Source: Candidatus Babeliales bacterium
GTDB taxonomy: Bacteria; Babelota; Babeliae; Babelales; UBA12411
Assembly: GCA_023128415.1 (NCBI GenBank)
Contig: JAGMEA010000005.1
Location: forward strand, 1-43,593
Direction of reading: 5' to 3'
DNA: 43,593 nucleotides
The first letter of the stretch is position 1. Every line of letters begins with the position of its first letter. The notes under the pieces are model-generated. The model saw nothing but the letters and a program-made list of their open reading frames with translations. It was not told the DNA's origin and made no database searches. Made by a program: the position numbers and the translations under genes. Shown here piece by piece: positions 15,898 to 24,858 of this stretch.

Positions 15898-17094
15898 ATG
15901 GGTATTGAATCACCACAAGGTCCTTTGTTCAAAAATTTAAGATATTGTTTACGTTGCTGTGTTCCAGAAACAGAGGAAGGTATGAGTTTTGATGAAATGG
16001 GAATGTGCCAGTCTTGTCAATCATCAGAACAAAAAATGCATATTGATTGGACTGTTCGCGAGAAAAAATTAAGAAATCTTTTAGAAGATGCTAAGGCTAA
16101 AGCTGGCAATAATTATGATTGTATTGTGCCGATTAGCGGAGGGAAAGATAGTACTTTTCAGCTGCATGTTTTGGTTAAAGTTTACAACATGAAGCCGCTG
16201 GCCGTAACATTCAATCATAATTGGTATAATGAAATTGGTTGGTATAACTTACAAAATGCTTTAGAAAAATTTAATGTTGATCACATAATGTTTACTCCCA
16301 ATAGGAAATTGGTAAATCGTTTAGCCAAAAGCTCTTTGGGAGCTATTGGTGATGCCTGTTGGCATTGTCATGCAGGTGTTGGAGCATTTCCATTGCAAGT
16401 TGCTGTTAATTTTAAAATTCCTTTATTAATATGGGGTGAATCAATAGCAGAGGCTTCTGGTAGAGCAACGTATAATGACCCCAAAATTGTTTTTGATAGA
16501 GAATATTTTACGAGAGTTTCTGCGAAGAAAACAGCTAAACAAATGGTTGATGAAGATTTGAGTGAAAAAGATTTAGCGCCATTTGAGATCCCTTCGTCTG
16601 AGAGTTGTGAAGCTGTAGGAGTGCATGGGATTCATCTAGGGGACTATATTTTTTGGGACGATGAGAGACAAATGGAATTTGTTAAAAGGACTTATGAGTG
16701 GAAAGAGGTTAACATAGAGGGAACTTATAAAAGATATAAGAGTGCAGAATGTGTGCTGCCAGGAATGCATGACTTTACTAAATATTTAAAAAGAGGATTT
16801 GGTAGGGCTACTGATCATGCATGTATAGATGTGAGAAATGGATTACTTTCAAGAAGTGAAGGTTTTAAATTGGCCAAAAAATATGATACTCAAGAGCCAA
16901 ACGCTTTAAAATATTATTTGAAAATCACAGGAATGACAGAGAAAGAATTTTATGAAGCTATGAAAAAACATAGAGTTTCTCAGCTACAGGACATCGATCT
17001 TCCTATTTCCAAAGATAAAAAAAAGGAAGAAGTTGAACCATTTGTACAGACCTTTTTAAAGAGAATTAGAAAAGAATATCCTGATAATGAGTAG
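15898..17094 (+). CDS. N-acetyl sugar amidotransferase (WbuX/PseA/PtmG family)
   Basis: A 398-residue ATP-dependent enzyme of the family that turns a sugar N-acetyl group into an acetamidino group, as on pseudaminic and legionaminic acids. The N-terminal half carries cysteine pairs typical of the family: C17 with C20/C21 (YCLRCC) and C37 with C40 (CQSC). The PP-loop ATP site SGGKDST is at 80-86. A further Cys/His group, CWHCHAG, is near 153-159. Members normally work with HisH- and HisF-like partners that supply ammonia from glutamine; none is present here. The next gene encodes an amidase and overlaps this one by 8 bases, so it may replace them. The family call is confident; the substrate and ammonia source are inference. 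Confidence 0.88.
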   Translation: MGIESPQGPLFKNLRYCLRCCVPETEEGMSFDEMGMCQSCQSSEQKMHIDWTVREKKLRNLLEDAKAKAGNNYDCIVPISGGKDSTFQLHVLVKVYNMKPLAVTFNHNWYNEIGWYNLQNALEKFNVDHIMFTPNRKLVNRLAKSSLGAIGDACWHCHAGVGAFPLQVAVNFKIPLLIWGESIAEASGRATYNDPKIVFDREYFTRVSAKKTAKQMVDEDLSEKDLAPFEIPSSESCEAVGVHGIHLGDYIFWDDERQMEFVKRTYEWKEVNIEGTYKRYKSAECVLPGMHDFTKYLKRGFGRATDHACIDVRNGLLSRSEGFKLAKKYDTQEPNALKYYLKITGMTEKEFYEAMKKHRVSQLQDIDLPISKDKKKEEVEPFVQTFLKRIRKEYPDNE

Positions 17095-18520
17095 TAGTAT
17101 GAAAAATAGTTTTTTAGATTTAAGTATTAAGCAAATACTTAATAAGTATTCTGAAGGAACTTTTGATTCGGTAGATGTTGCCAAAATGTGTATTGATCAT
17201 GTTAATAGTTTAGAAAAATATGTTCATTCTTGGGTGAAATTTGATTCCGATCATTTATTATCTAAGGCTCACGATAGTTTGGATAATATAAAAAGAGGTA
17301 TTATTCGCAGTTTGGAGGGTATACCCATTGGGGTCAAAGACATTTTTAATACTGTTGATTTTACGACGGAAATGGGGAGTTCTTTATGGAAAGGTTTTAC
17401 TCCCGGGAATGATGCTAGAGTAGTTTTTGAATTGAAAGAAGCAGGGGGAATTATTCCAGGCAAAACAACTACGGCCGAATTTGCTGTACATGCTTTAGAC
17501 AAAACTTTAAATCCTCACGATAGTTCTAGAACTCCAGGAACGTCTTCTAGTGGTTCTGCTGTTGCTACAGCTTTAGGAATGGTGCCAGCAGCACTGGCTA
17601 CTCAGACTGCAGGATCTATTGTCAGGCCGGCAAGTTTTTGCGGTATTTATGGTTTTAAACCTTCATTTGGGCTAATTCCTAGGAAGGGTGTTTTAAAAAC
17701 AACAGATACTTTAGATTCTATAGGTTTTTTCGTCACTCATCTTGAAGATATTACTAATGTTTTTAATATTTTAAGAGTTAAAGGAAGGGATTATCCTTTA
17801 AGCAATTTTGCTTTGAATGACATTTCTAGACAAAGCTCTCCAATAAATCGGCCGTGGAGAGTCGCTTTTGTAAGGACCCATGTTGATCAATTTGCAGAGT
17901 CGTATGCTAAAGAAAGTTTGAATAGTTGGTTAAAACATATTCAAAAAAATTGCAAAGAGATCGAAATTGATGAAATTAATTTACCTGAGATAATGAACAA
18001 TGCTCATGAAGTTCATTCAACTATTTATTACAAGTCTTTAGCCTATTACTTCCAAAAAGAATATGTTAATAGGGAGTCGATTTCTTCAATAATGAGCAAG
18101 CTTATTAATAAGGGTAACCTTATATTGAACGAGAGCTTTAAAAATGCTTTAGTGATACAAGAAGAAATGGTTGAAGCAATGGATTCCTTCTTTGATAAAT
18201 ATGATATTTTGGTTTCTTTAAGTACAGCAGGGGTTGCTCCTTTAAGGAGTCAAAATGAAAAACCGGATACGGCTTTTATGTGGACAATGACATATTTACC
18301 AATAATTTCCGCCCCAGCATTTGTTTCAGATCAAGGGTTACCTTTTGGTGTTCAACTTGTGTCTAAAAGGTACAATGATTTTTTATTAATTAGATTTGCT
18401 GAAAATTTATTAAATAAAGGATTGCTATCTAAAGGTCCAAATCCGTTGTCATATCTAATAAAGCAGGGTAATCAAAATCGAATTGATACTTATGATCGGA
18501 AAGAGAATTTACTTACGTAA
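17087..18520 (+). CDS. Amidase-signature family amidohydrolase
   Basis: A 477-residue amidase-signature enzyme that hydrolyses a carboxamide and releases ammonia. The Ser-cisSer-Lys triad is visible: K84 in IGVKD, cis-Ser S153 in GTSSSGSA and nucleophile S177 in QTAGSIVRPAS. The 24-residue distance between the two serines matches the family. GatA, its best-known relative, works with GatB and GatC in tRNA amidation, but neither is nearby. Instead this gene overlaps the N-acetyl sugar amidotransferase by 8 bases, so it may feed ammonia to that enzyme or trim an amide on the glycan precursor. ATG at 17099 is an alternative start four residues later. No signal peptide is present, so it is cytoplasmic. 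Confidence 0.87.
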   Translation: MSSSMKNSFLDLSIKQILNKYSEGTFDSVDVAKMCIDHVNSLEKYVHSWVKFDSDHLLSKAHDSLDNIKRGIIRSLEGIPIGVKDIFNTVDFTTEMGSSLWKGFTPGNDARVVFELKEAGGIIPGKTTTAEFAVHALDKTLNPHDSSRTPGTSSSGSAVATALGMVPAALATQTAGSIVRPASFCGIYGFKPSFGLIPRKGVLKTTDTLDSIGFFVTHLEDITNVFNILRVKGRDYPLSNFALNDISRQSSPINRPWRVAFVRTHVDQFAESYAKESLNSWLKHIQKNCKEIEIDEINLPEIMNNAHEVHSTIYYKSLAYYFQKEYVNRESISSIMSKLINKGNLILNESFKNALVIQEEMVEAMDSFFDKYDILVSLSTAGVAPLRSQNEKPDTAFMWTMTYLPIISAPAFVSDQGLPFGVQLVSKRYNDFLLIRFAENLLNKGLLSKGPNPLSYLIKQGNQNRIDTYDRKENLLT

Positions 18521-18992
18521 GCTTAGAGTTGAGGATGCTTCACAAGAATATTGTAATTGGTTGAATGACTTTGAAGTAAACAGGTTTTTATCTACTAAAA
18601 AAATAACTATTAAGGAAATTAAAAATTATCTTGAAGAGCAGCTTAATAAAGAAGATGCTCTTTTTGTTGGTATTTTTGACAAATTTAATAATAAACATAT
18701 TGGTAATATTAAATTGGAACCTATTGATTATAAAAATAAAATTGCAACTTTGGGAATATTGATAGGTAATAAAAATTACTGGGGAAAAGGCATTGGTAAA
18801 GAAGCTGTAAAATTGATTATAGACTATAGTTTTAAAGTTTTAAAGTTAAAAAAAATTGATTTAAGTGTGATTATAGATAATCAAAGAGCGATTAGATTAT
18901 ACAAGAGTGTTGGATTCAAAGTTTTAAATTATTACAAGTGCCTCATAAAACATACGGATAAAGTTAAGATGGAGCTGGTTCATTCTAATTAA
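18492..18992 (+). CDS. GNAT-family N-acetyltransferase (paralogue of the 15338 gene)
   Basis: A 166-residue RimJ/RimL-type acetyltransferase. It opens MIGKRIYLRKLRVEDASQEY, nearly the same as the gene at 15338, and has the CoA-binding stretch YWGKGIGKEAVKLII and the usual C-terminal NQRAIRLYKSVGFK. An in-frame TTG at 18483 would add three residues; ATG is preferred because it aligns with the paralogue, and neither start has a good ribosome site. It overlaps the amidase gene by 29 bases. It likely adds an acyl group to an amino sugar; two such genes suggest that two amino positions are acylated. That is inference. Confidence 0.8.
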   Translation: MIGKRIYLRKLRVEDASQEYCNWLNDFEVNRFLSTKKITIKEIKNYLEEQLNKEDALFVGIFDKFNNKHIGNIKLEPIDYKNKIATLGILIGNKNYWGKGIGKEAVKLIIDYSFKVLKLKKIDLSVIIDNQRAIRLYKSVGFKVLNYYKCLIKHTDKVKMELVHSN

Positions 18993-19020
18993 TTTTTTAT
19001 AAGAGATTTGGGTTTATTTT

Positions 19021-20784
19021 ATGTTGTCTTTTTTTAGTAAAAATGCCTTTTGGAGAAGATTAAGTAAAATTATGTCTAGAAAGGACAAATTTATTCTTTT
19101 GGGACTTCTTTTTTTATCAATATTTGTTGCGTTTGTTGAAACGTTAGGTATATCCCTCATAATGCCATTTATATCTGTTGCAACTAATTTCGGAATCATT
19201 GGAAAACATTTTTACATTAATTGGTTATATGAATTTTTGGGCAGTGAATCGCCCAGAGCATTTGTAGTGAATTTGGGTGTTATTTTATTGTTGTTCTATT
19301 TGTTTAGAACAATTTTAACTATATTTTTTACTTATGCTCTTAATAAATTTTCGGCTATAAAGTATGGGGATGTTGCAAAAATCTTTTTTAGAAATTATAT
19401 GGAATTTGATTATAAAAAATATACATCTAAAAATTCTGCAACCGTTTATAAAATAATCTTTTCGGATTCTAATGCTATAAATTTAATTTTATTATCCACT
19501 CTATCTCTTGTCTCAGAACTTTTTACATTTTTTTTAATATATTTAATGTTGCTTTGGACGAGTTTGAAAATAACTATTGTTATTACGCTTTTATTTTGTT
19601 TAAAGGTTTTATTTATTATTAAACCATTTTTTTCAAGAATAGAGGCCGAAGGAAAGAAGGCTGGCTATTATAGTTGGTCGATGGTTAAGACATTTTATGA
19701 GACTTTTAATAATTTTAAACTAATAAAGTTTCTTTCTAATGAACAATATCTTTTTAACAAATTTGCTGAATCTAATGATGGATATATCAAAACATCAGTT
19801 TTTAATGTTACCTTACAAGCTGTTCCCAGGTCTCTTTTGGAGCTTTTGGGATTTTGTATTTTGATTGGCACAGTAATGTATGTTGTTTTATTCGCTGGTA
19901 CTCCAGAATTATTGATGCCGATGGTTTCAATGTATGCAGTGGCGTTTTATCGATTTTTACCATCAGTTAACAAGATTTTAGATAATTATAACAAAATAAT
20001 ATTTTCTAGTGGTTCCTTAGAAGACGATTACTATAACTTATTAGATGTGACTGAAAAAGAATTAGTTAAGAATGTAGTTTTTAAAGAAAGAATAGAATTT
20101 CAAAATATTTCCTTTTCGCATGATATGAAGAAGCCTTTATTAGAAAATATAAATCTGGTTATTAATAAGGGTCAAAAAGTTGGATTTATTGGAGAAAGTG
20201 GTGTTGGAAAAAGCACTTTAATCGATATTTTGACTGGAATATACAAGCCTAAATTGGGTGAAATTGTTGTAGATGGTTGTTCTTTAACTACTTCAATGCT
20301 GAGGACGTGGAGAGAAAAAATAGGTTATGTTCCCCAGGATACTTATTTGTTTGATGGTAACGTTGCAGATAATGTTATTTTTGGTAGGGATTATAATTTA
20401 GATCAACTAATTAAAGTATTAAAGCGAGCCAATATTTATGATTTTCTGCTTATTAAAGATGGGGTTGAAACTAAAGTTGGTGAAGGAGGCATTAAGCTTA
20501 GTGGTGGTCAAAAACAAAGAATATCGATAGCCCGTGCTTTATATTCTAATCCAGAAATTTTGATTTTAGATGAAGCAACTTCTTCGTTGGACACAGCTGT
20601 AGAAGCTAAAATAATGAAAGAAGTCTATGATAATAGTCTTGATTTTACATTAATTATTGTTACGCATCGCCTTTCAACTATTTATGGATGTGATATTGTA
20701 TACGAAATTAAAAATGGAGATCTTCATAAGTTGATAAATCATTATAAAGTCAATGAGCAATCTTTAGTTAAGGATTTTAATTAA
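19021..20784 (+). CDS. ABC exporter, possible lipid-linked oligosaccharide flippase (PglK-like)
   Basis: A 587-residue half-transporter with fused membrane and ATPase domains. Hydrophobic membrane segments fill about 22-325. The ATPase has Walker A GESGVGKST (391-399), Q-loop VPQDTYLF (about 438-445), signature LSGGQKQR (493-500), Walker B ILILDEA and the H-loop histidine in VTHR (549). Such exporters move lipid A, lipid-linked oligosaccharides or peptides across the inner membrane. In a glycan locus without a recognisable Wzx, a PglK-like role flipping a lipid-linked glycan is reasonable but inferred. It begins 28 bases after the GNAT gene and joins the next gene by TAATG. It is distinct from the MsbA-like gene at 34556. 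Confidence 0.85.
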   Translation: MLSFFSKNAFWRRLSKIMSRKDKFILLGLLFLSIFVAFVETLGISLIMPFISVATNFGIIGKHFYINWLYEFLGSESPRAFVVNLGVILLLFYLFRTILTIFFTYALNKFSAIKYGDVAKIFFRNYMEFDYKKYTSKNSATVYKIIFSDSNAINLILLSTLSLVSELFTFFLIYLMLLWTSLKITIVITLLFCLKVLFIIKPFFSRIEAEGKKAGYYSWSMVKTFYETFNNFKLIKFLSNEQYLFNKFAESNDGYIKTSVFNVTLQAVPRSLLELLGFCILIGTVMYVVLFAGTPELLMPMVSMYAVAFYRFLPSVNKILDNYNKIIFSSGSLEDDYYNLLDVTEKELVKNVVFKERIEFQNISFSHDMKKPLLENINLVINKGQKVGFIGESGVGKSTLIDILTGIYKPKLGEIVVDGCSLTTSMLRTWREKIGYVPQDTYLFDGNVADNVIFGRDYNLDQLIKVLKRANIYDFLLIKDGVETKVGEGGIKLSGGQKQRISIARALYSNPEILILDEATSSLDTAVEAKIMKEVYDNSLDFTLIIVTHRLSTIYGCDIVYEIKNGDLHKLINHYKVNEQSLVKDFN

Positions 20785-22226
20785 TGAGAGTAGCATTTTT
20801 TCCATTTTATATGTTGAGTACTCCAGCATTTGAGATAGAATTAGAGCTTATGCTTGAGCATAAGAACAAGGGGGATGATATTTATGTTGTTCATTGCAAG
20901 GGAGACTTGCCTCTGTGCCAGAATCAAATTTCATACCATTCAGTTAACCTTAAAAAAATAAATTGTTTTGAATGTAAATTTAGATTTGATCAGGGGATTC
21001 GATTAGTTGGTTTGCCCAAAGAAAATATTTTTCCATTAAATAACAAGTCACGTTTTAATTCTTTTCCTGAAAAGTTTAATTCTATTGAAGAGTTAAAAAA
21101 TTTTACGGTAGATGGTTCTAATATTGGATTAGGCGTTGCATCTACATTTTTAACAACTTACATGTGTGATTACACTGCTGATTGTTTTTTAAATCATGAT
21201 GTAATAATAAATTTGTTAAAAACATCTGTTTTAATTTATGAGACGGCAATAGATGTATTAAATAAAACCGATGCTGATCGAGCATATATTTTAAATGGTA
21301 GGTTTCATGATGTTTGGCCGGCAATTTTGGCTTGTAAGAAATTAGGAGTAGAATTTTTAACATTTGAAAGAGGTGCAAGTATAAATAAATATTGGCTTTT
21401 AAAAAATAGCCATATTTTAGATTTATATTATTTAAAAGAAGATATTGAAAGACTTTGGGTAGAAAAAAATATATCTATAGAAGAAAAAATAATTATAGGA
21501 AAACAATGGTTTCAGGATAAAAGAGATGGTGTAGATAGGGATTGGCGTTCAATGACTGCAAATCAAAGACGGGATAGCTTGCCTAGTAATCTTGACTTAT
21601 CCAAAAGGAATATTGGCATTTTTGTTTCTTCCAATAGTGAAAGAGTTACAGCTCCAGACTATTTAGATCATCCATTTGAGGATGACTATAAAGTTGTTGA
21701 AAAAATACTAAGTCATTTTGAACAAGATATTAATTATCATTTTTATGTAAGAATGCACCCTTGTTTAGGAGTACGTAATAATCAAATTTTGCAATATGAA
21801 AAAATAGGTCAAAAATATAATAATGTTACGATTATTTGGCCGAATATGACTATAGATTCATATAAACTTTTAGATGTTGTAGAAACAGTAATTTCATTTG
21901 GATCAACTATAGGAATAGAGTCGATTTTTTGGGGAAAACCAGTAATATTAGCATCAAGGGCCGATTATGAAGATTTATCATGTTATAGGCCGAGCAGTGT
22001 TGATGATCTTTTGCACATGCTTTCCAAAAAGTTGTCAGTTTCGGATAAAAGTAATGCTATAAAGTATGGATTTTATCGTTCTGTTTTTGGTGAGGACTAT
22101 AAATATTATCAACCTAAAAATTTTATGAGTGGATTATTTTTGGGAAAACGTTTGGTTCCGAAGTATCACTGGAAGAATGTGATTTTAAGTTGTGCAAGGT
22201 ATTTAAATAATAAAATTAAAAGTTAA
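20784..22226 (+). CDS. Capsule/surface-carbohydrate biosynthesis-like protein with N-terminal four-cysteine motif (paralogue A)
   Basis: A 480-residue protein without a firm name. The N-terminal part has C38, C45, C61 and C64 (CKG...C...CFEC), a likely metal site, followed by FRFDQGI. The C-terminal half (about 280-440) contains YVRMHPCLG, IIWPNMTIDSYKLLD and SFGSTIGIESIFWGKPVI, which resemble the GT-B nucleotide-sugar binding half of capsule synthesis proteins. It is therefore probably a glycosyltransferase. The gene at 23400 is a full-length paralogue with the same cysteine pattern. Its start overlaps the ABC exporter stop by one base. Acceptor and donor are unknown. Confidence 0.7.
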   Translation: MRVAFFPFYMLSTPAFEIELELMLEHKNKGDDIYVVHCKGDLPLCQNQISYHSVNLKKINCFECKFRFDQGIRLVGLPKENIFPLNNKSRFNSFPEKFNSIEELKNFTVDGSNIGLGVASTFLTTYMCDYTADCFLNHDVIINLLKTSVLIYETAIDVLNKTDADRAYILNGRFHDVWPAILACKKLGVEFLTFERGASINKYWLLKNSHILDLYYLKEDIERLWVEKNISIEEKIIIGKQWFQDKRDGVDRDWRSMTANQRRDSLPSNLDLSKRNIGIFVSSNSERVTAPDYLDHPFEDDYKVVEKILSHFEQDINYHFYVRMHPCLGVRNNQILQYEKIGQKYNNVTIIWPNMTIDSYKLLDVVETVISFGSTIGIESIFWGKPVILASRADYEDLSCYRPSSVDDLLHMLSKKLSVSDKSNAIKYGFYRSVFGEDYKYYQPKNFMSGLFLGKRLVPKYHWKNVILSCARYLNNKIKS

Positions 22227-22252
22227 TGAAATATTTTTAAAAGGTGATTTAT

Positions 22253-23365
22253 ATGCATAGGTGGAGTAGGCTTTCTTCTTTCCTGAAGGATAATGAAAAT
22301 CAAGAGGAAAAGTGGTTGTATGATAGTGAATCGGAAAGAAAAGAATATTTAATAAATGCTTCCTTTGGAAAATCTGTTAATTTTTTATCATTAAAAAAAC
22401 CTATTATTAATGATTTTAGTCATCAGCTTAGCACTATAAAAAATAGGGTAAGTTCACTATACAAACCAGAAAATTTGGAAGATATAAGTAACTGTCCGAT
22501 TTGTAATTCTAGCTTGTCAAATTCTAAAAAATTATTTGCTATTTACGGAGTACATTATTTCCAGTGTTCTGAATGTCTCCACTCTTTTGTGAAGCAAAGG
22601 CCAACTCTAGAAATCTTAAATAAATTTTATGAAGATGATGTTGGATATCAAGGTACATATGCTGATAAGAAAAATTTAGACATTAGAATTCAAGATGTTG
22701 TTATGCCTAAGGTAAAATGGGTTATGAAAGAATTTGAACGGGCATATAAACGAAAGCCATTAAAAATATTGGATGTTGGTGCGGGTTCGGGGCACTTTGT
22801 TTATGCTTGTAGGCATCAGGGTTTAAATGCAGATGGTGTAGAATTGAGTGCTTCTGGAAAGGATTTTTGTGAAAAAAACTTTGGTTTTAGTTTGATAAAA
22901 GATGATTTTATAAAGAATTTTTCAAGGTTTTCCGAATATGACTGCATAACATTTTGGGGAGTTATTGAGCATATTCCTTATCCGATACATATGCTACAAG
23001 CTGCTTTTAATATTTTAAAAAATAAAGAGGGTTTAATCGTAGCGGAGGTTCCAAGATGGGAGTCGTTGACTACAGTAGTTCAGAGTTTCAATACAGACAA
23101 TGTAGTTAGGCATTTAGATCCATCTGGTCATATACACTGTTTTACGGATTCTTCCTTGTCCACTGCGTTTAAGTTAAGTGGATTTCAATTGTTTGGTGCG
23201 TGGTATTATGGCATGGATGCGTATGAACTTTTTATGCAGTTGTCCATTAAGAGGTCAGATGATCAAATAATTAAATCTAATGGAGAAAATTTAAATTTAT
23301 TACAAAAAAAGTTGGATGGGGCGAGACTATCGGACTTTATTGCCTTATCCGGTAAAAGTATTTAA
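22253..23365 (+). CDS. SAM-dependent methyltransferase with N-terminal zinc ribbon
   Basis: A 370-residue class I methyltransferase. An N-terminal zinc ribbon uses C81 and C84 (CPICN) and C105 and C108 (CSEC). The SAM-binding loop LDVGAGSGHF (173-182) and the acidic end of the second strand (GVEL) follow, with FWGVIEHIPYP as motif post-I. This arrangement is common in sugar C- or O-methyltransferases of glycan clusters. GTG at 22244 is in frame, but ATG at 22253 is preferred because AAGGTGAT (22241-22248) then lies five bases upstream. It sits between the two four-cysteine paralogues. The substrate is probably a nucleotide sugar or glycan; this is not proven. Confidence 0.82.
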   Translation: MHRWSRLSSFLKDNENQEEKWLYDSESERKEYLINASFGKSVNFLSLKKPIINDFSHQLSTIKNRVSSLYKPENLEDISNCPICNSSLSNSKKLFAIYGVHYFQCSECLHSFVKQRPTLEILNKFYEDDVGYQGTYADKKNLDIRIQDVVMPKVKWVMKEFERAYKRKPLKILDVGAGSGHFVYACRHQGLNADGVELSASGKDFCEKNFGFSLIKDDFIKNFSRFSEYDCITFWGVIEHIPYPIHMLQAAFNILKNKEGLIVAEVPRWESLTTVVQSFNTDNVVRHLDPSGHIHCFTDSSLSTAFKLSGFQLFGAWYYGMDAYELFMQLSIKRSDDQIIKSNGENLNLLQKKLDGARLSDFIALSGKSI

Positions 23366-23399
23366 TTAGAAACTCGAAAAGTAAGATTATTAGATATCT

Positions 23400-24830
23400 A
23401 TGAAAGTTTTATTTTTTTCTATAAATAATTCTTGCAGTCCAAACTTCGAACGAGAATTAGAGTTAATGTCCAATCATAAAGAAAAGGGTGATGATATTTA
23501 TGTATTGGGTTGTAAGGGAGTATTGAAAAGTTGTTATTCCAATCTCGATCACAAAAAGTCACGATGTGTTTATTGTAAATTGAGGTTTAACAATGGAATT
23601 GAACTTTTAGAGATTTCTAAAAATAATATCTTTTATATTAAAGATAAAACTCTTACAAAATTTAAAAACGCCTTCAGCAATCTTGAAGAATTAAAAAGTT
23701 TTAACTTATTTGGAGTAAATTTAGGTTTAGGAGTAGCTTCATCTCTAATATCAGAAGTTGCTGATCATAAACCCGATTTATTAAAATATAAACAATTGAT
23801 CAATAAAATGCTTAACTCGTCTATTTTAATTTATGAGACAATTGTAGATTTATTTAAGTTGTACAAATTTGATTTGGTATATTTTTTTAATGGTAGATTT
23901 CATGACGTTCATCCGGTTTTTCAAGCTTGTAAACAATTTAAGATTGATTTTTATACCCATGAAGCAGCTGCTTATCTTGATGCAAGTCGATATACTATTT
24001 TTAAAAATTCATTACCCCATGATTTAGAAGGAATCTGGAGAGATATAGAAGATGTTTGGGATAGGGGAGACTCTAATAGAGCTGTTATAAGTAAACAGTG
24101 GTTTGAAAATCAGAGAAGAGGCAAGGCTTTTATACCAAATTTTCTTGAGCATCAGAGGTTGAGTATGCTTCCTGCTGGTTTTGATAACTCTAAAAAAAAT
24201 ATTGTATTTTTTAATTCTTCCATTGATGAATATGAATGTATTCCTGGATGGAGGAGCCATTTATATACAAATGAAAATGATTTTATTTTAAAAATAATCA
24301 AATATGTTGGGCATCTAAACAAAAATATTAAATTTTACTTAAGAATGCACCCGCGTTTAAAAGGTTATAATAACTCTCAAATAGATGAATTGAGGAGAAT
24401 AGAGAGTTTAAATTATGAAAACTTTAAGATAATTTGGCCTGAAGATTTAGAGGATAGTTATGCATTATTGGATGCATGTGATCAAATTATAGTTTTTAAG
24501 TCTACTATTGGAGTAGAGGCAAGTTATTGGGGAAAACCAGTTATATTGGGAGGTAGGGCATTTTATGAAAAACTGGAATGTGCTTATGTGCCAAATAATT
24601 TCGAGAAGCTTGTACAGATGATTATTTCAGATTTGCCTGCTAAAAATGGAAACAATTGTTTGAAATTTGGATATTGGGTATCTAAAAAGGGTATTAAGTA
24701 TAGAAAGTACAAATCTACGGGGACATTTAGTGGAAAGTTTTTAGGAAGAGAATTAGTATCAAAGTATAGTGCGAAAAAAATACATCTTTGGATTGTAAAA
24801 TTGCTGGAAAAATCATATTTGCTTAAATAG
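23400..24830 (+). CDS. Capsule/surface-carbohydrate biosynthesis-like protein with N-terminal four-cysteine motif (paralogue B)
   Basis: A 476-residue paralogue of the 20784 protein. It keeps the opening (ELELM..HK.KGDDIYV), the four cysteines C38, C45, C56 and C59 (CKG, CVYC), the LRFNNGIEL segment and the C-terminal block YLRMHPRLKG...IIWPEDLEDSYALLD...STIGVEASYWGKPVI. The spacing between the second and third cysteine is five residues shorter than in paralogue A. Both end with a KSTGTFSGKFLGRELVSKY-like tail. It is probably a glycosyltransferase of the GT-B fold. Divergence between the copies suggests different acceptors or linkages, not recent duplication. No ribosome site stands out before the ATG. 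Confidence 0.7.
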   Translation: MKVLFFSINNSCSPNFERELELMSNHKEKGDDIYVLGCKGVLKSCYSNLDHKKSRCVYCKLRFNNGIELLEISKNNIFYIKDKTLTKFKNAFSNLEELKSFNLFGVNLGLGVASSLISEVADHKPDLLKYKQLINKMLNSSILIYETIVDLFKLYKFDLVYFFNGRFHDVHPVFQACKQFKIDFYTHEAAAYLDASRYTIFKNSLPHDLEGIWRDIEDVWDRGDSNRAVISKQWFENQRRGKAFIPNFLEHQRLSMLPAGFDNSKKNIVFFNSSIDEYECIPGWRSHLYTNENDFILKIIKYVGHLNKNIKFYLRMHPRLKGYNNSQIDELRRIESLNYENFKIIWPEDLEDSYALLDACDQIIVFKSTIGVEASYWGKPVILGGRAFYEKLECAYVPNNFEKLVQMIISDLPAKNGNNCLKFGYWVSKKGIKYRKYKSTGTFSGKFLGRELVSKYSAKKIHLWIVKLLEKSYLLK

Positions 24831-24858
24831 ATAAAATATATAAATAAGGAATTATTGG

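Noticed and set aside
17087-18520. GatA subunit of tRNA amidotransferase
   Set aside because: No gatB or gatC is nearby and it is coupled to a sugar amidotransferase; motif variants (QTAGSIVRPA) fit other amidases better.
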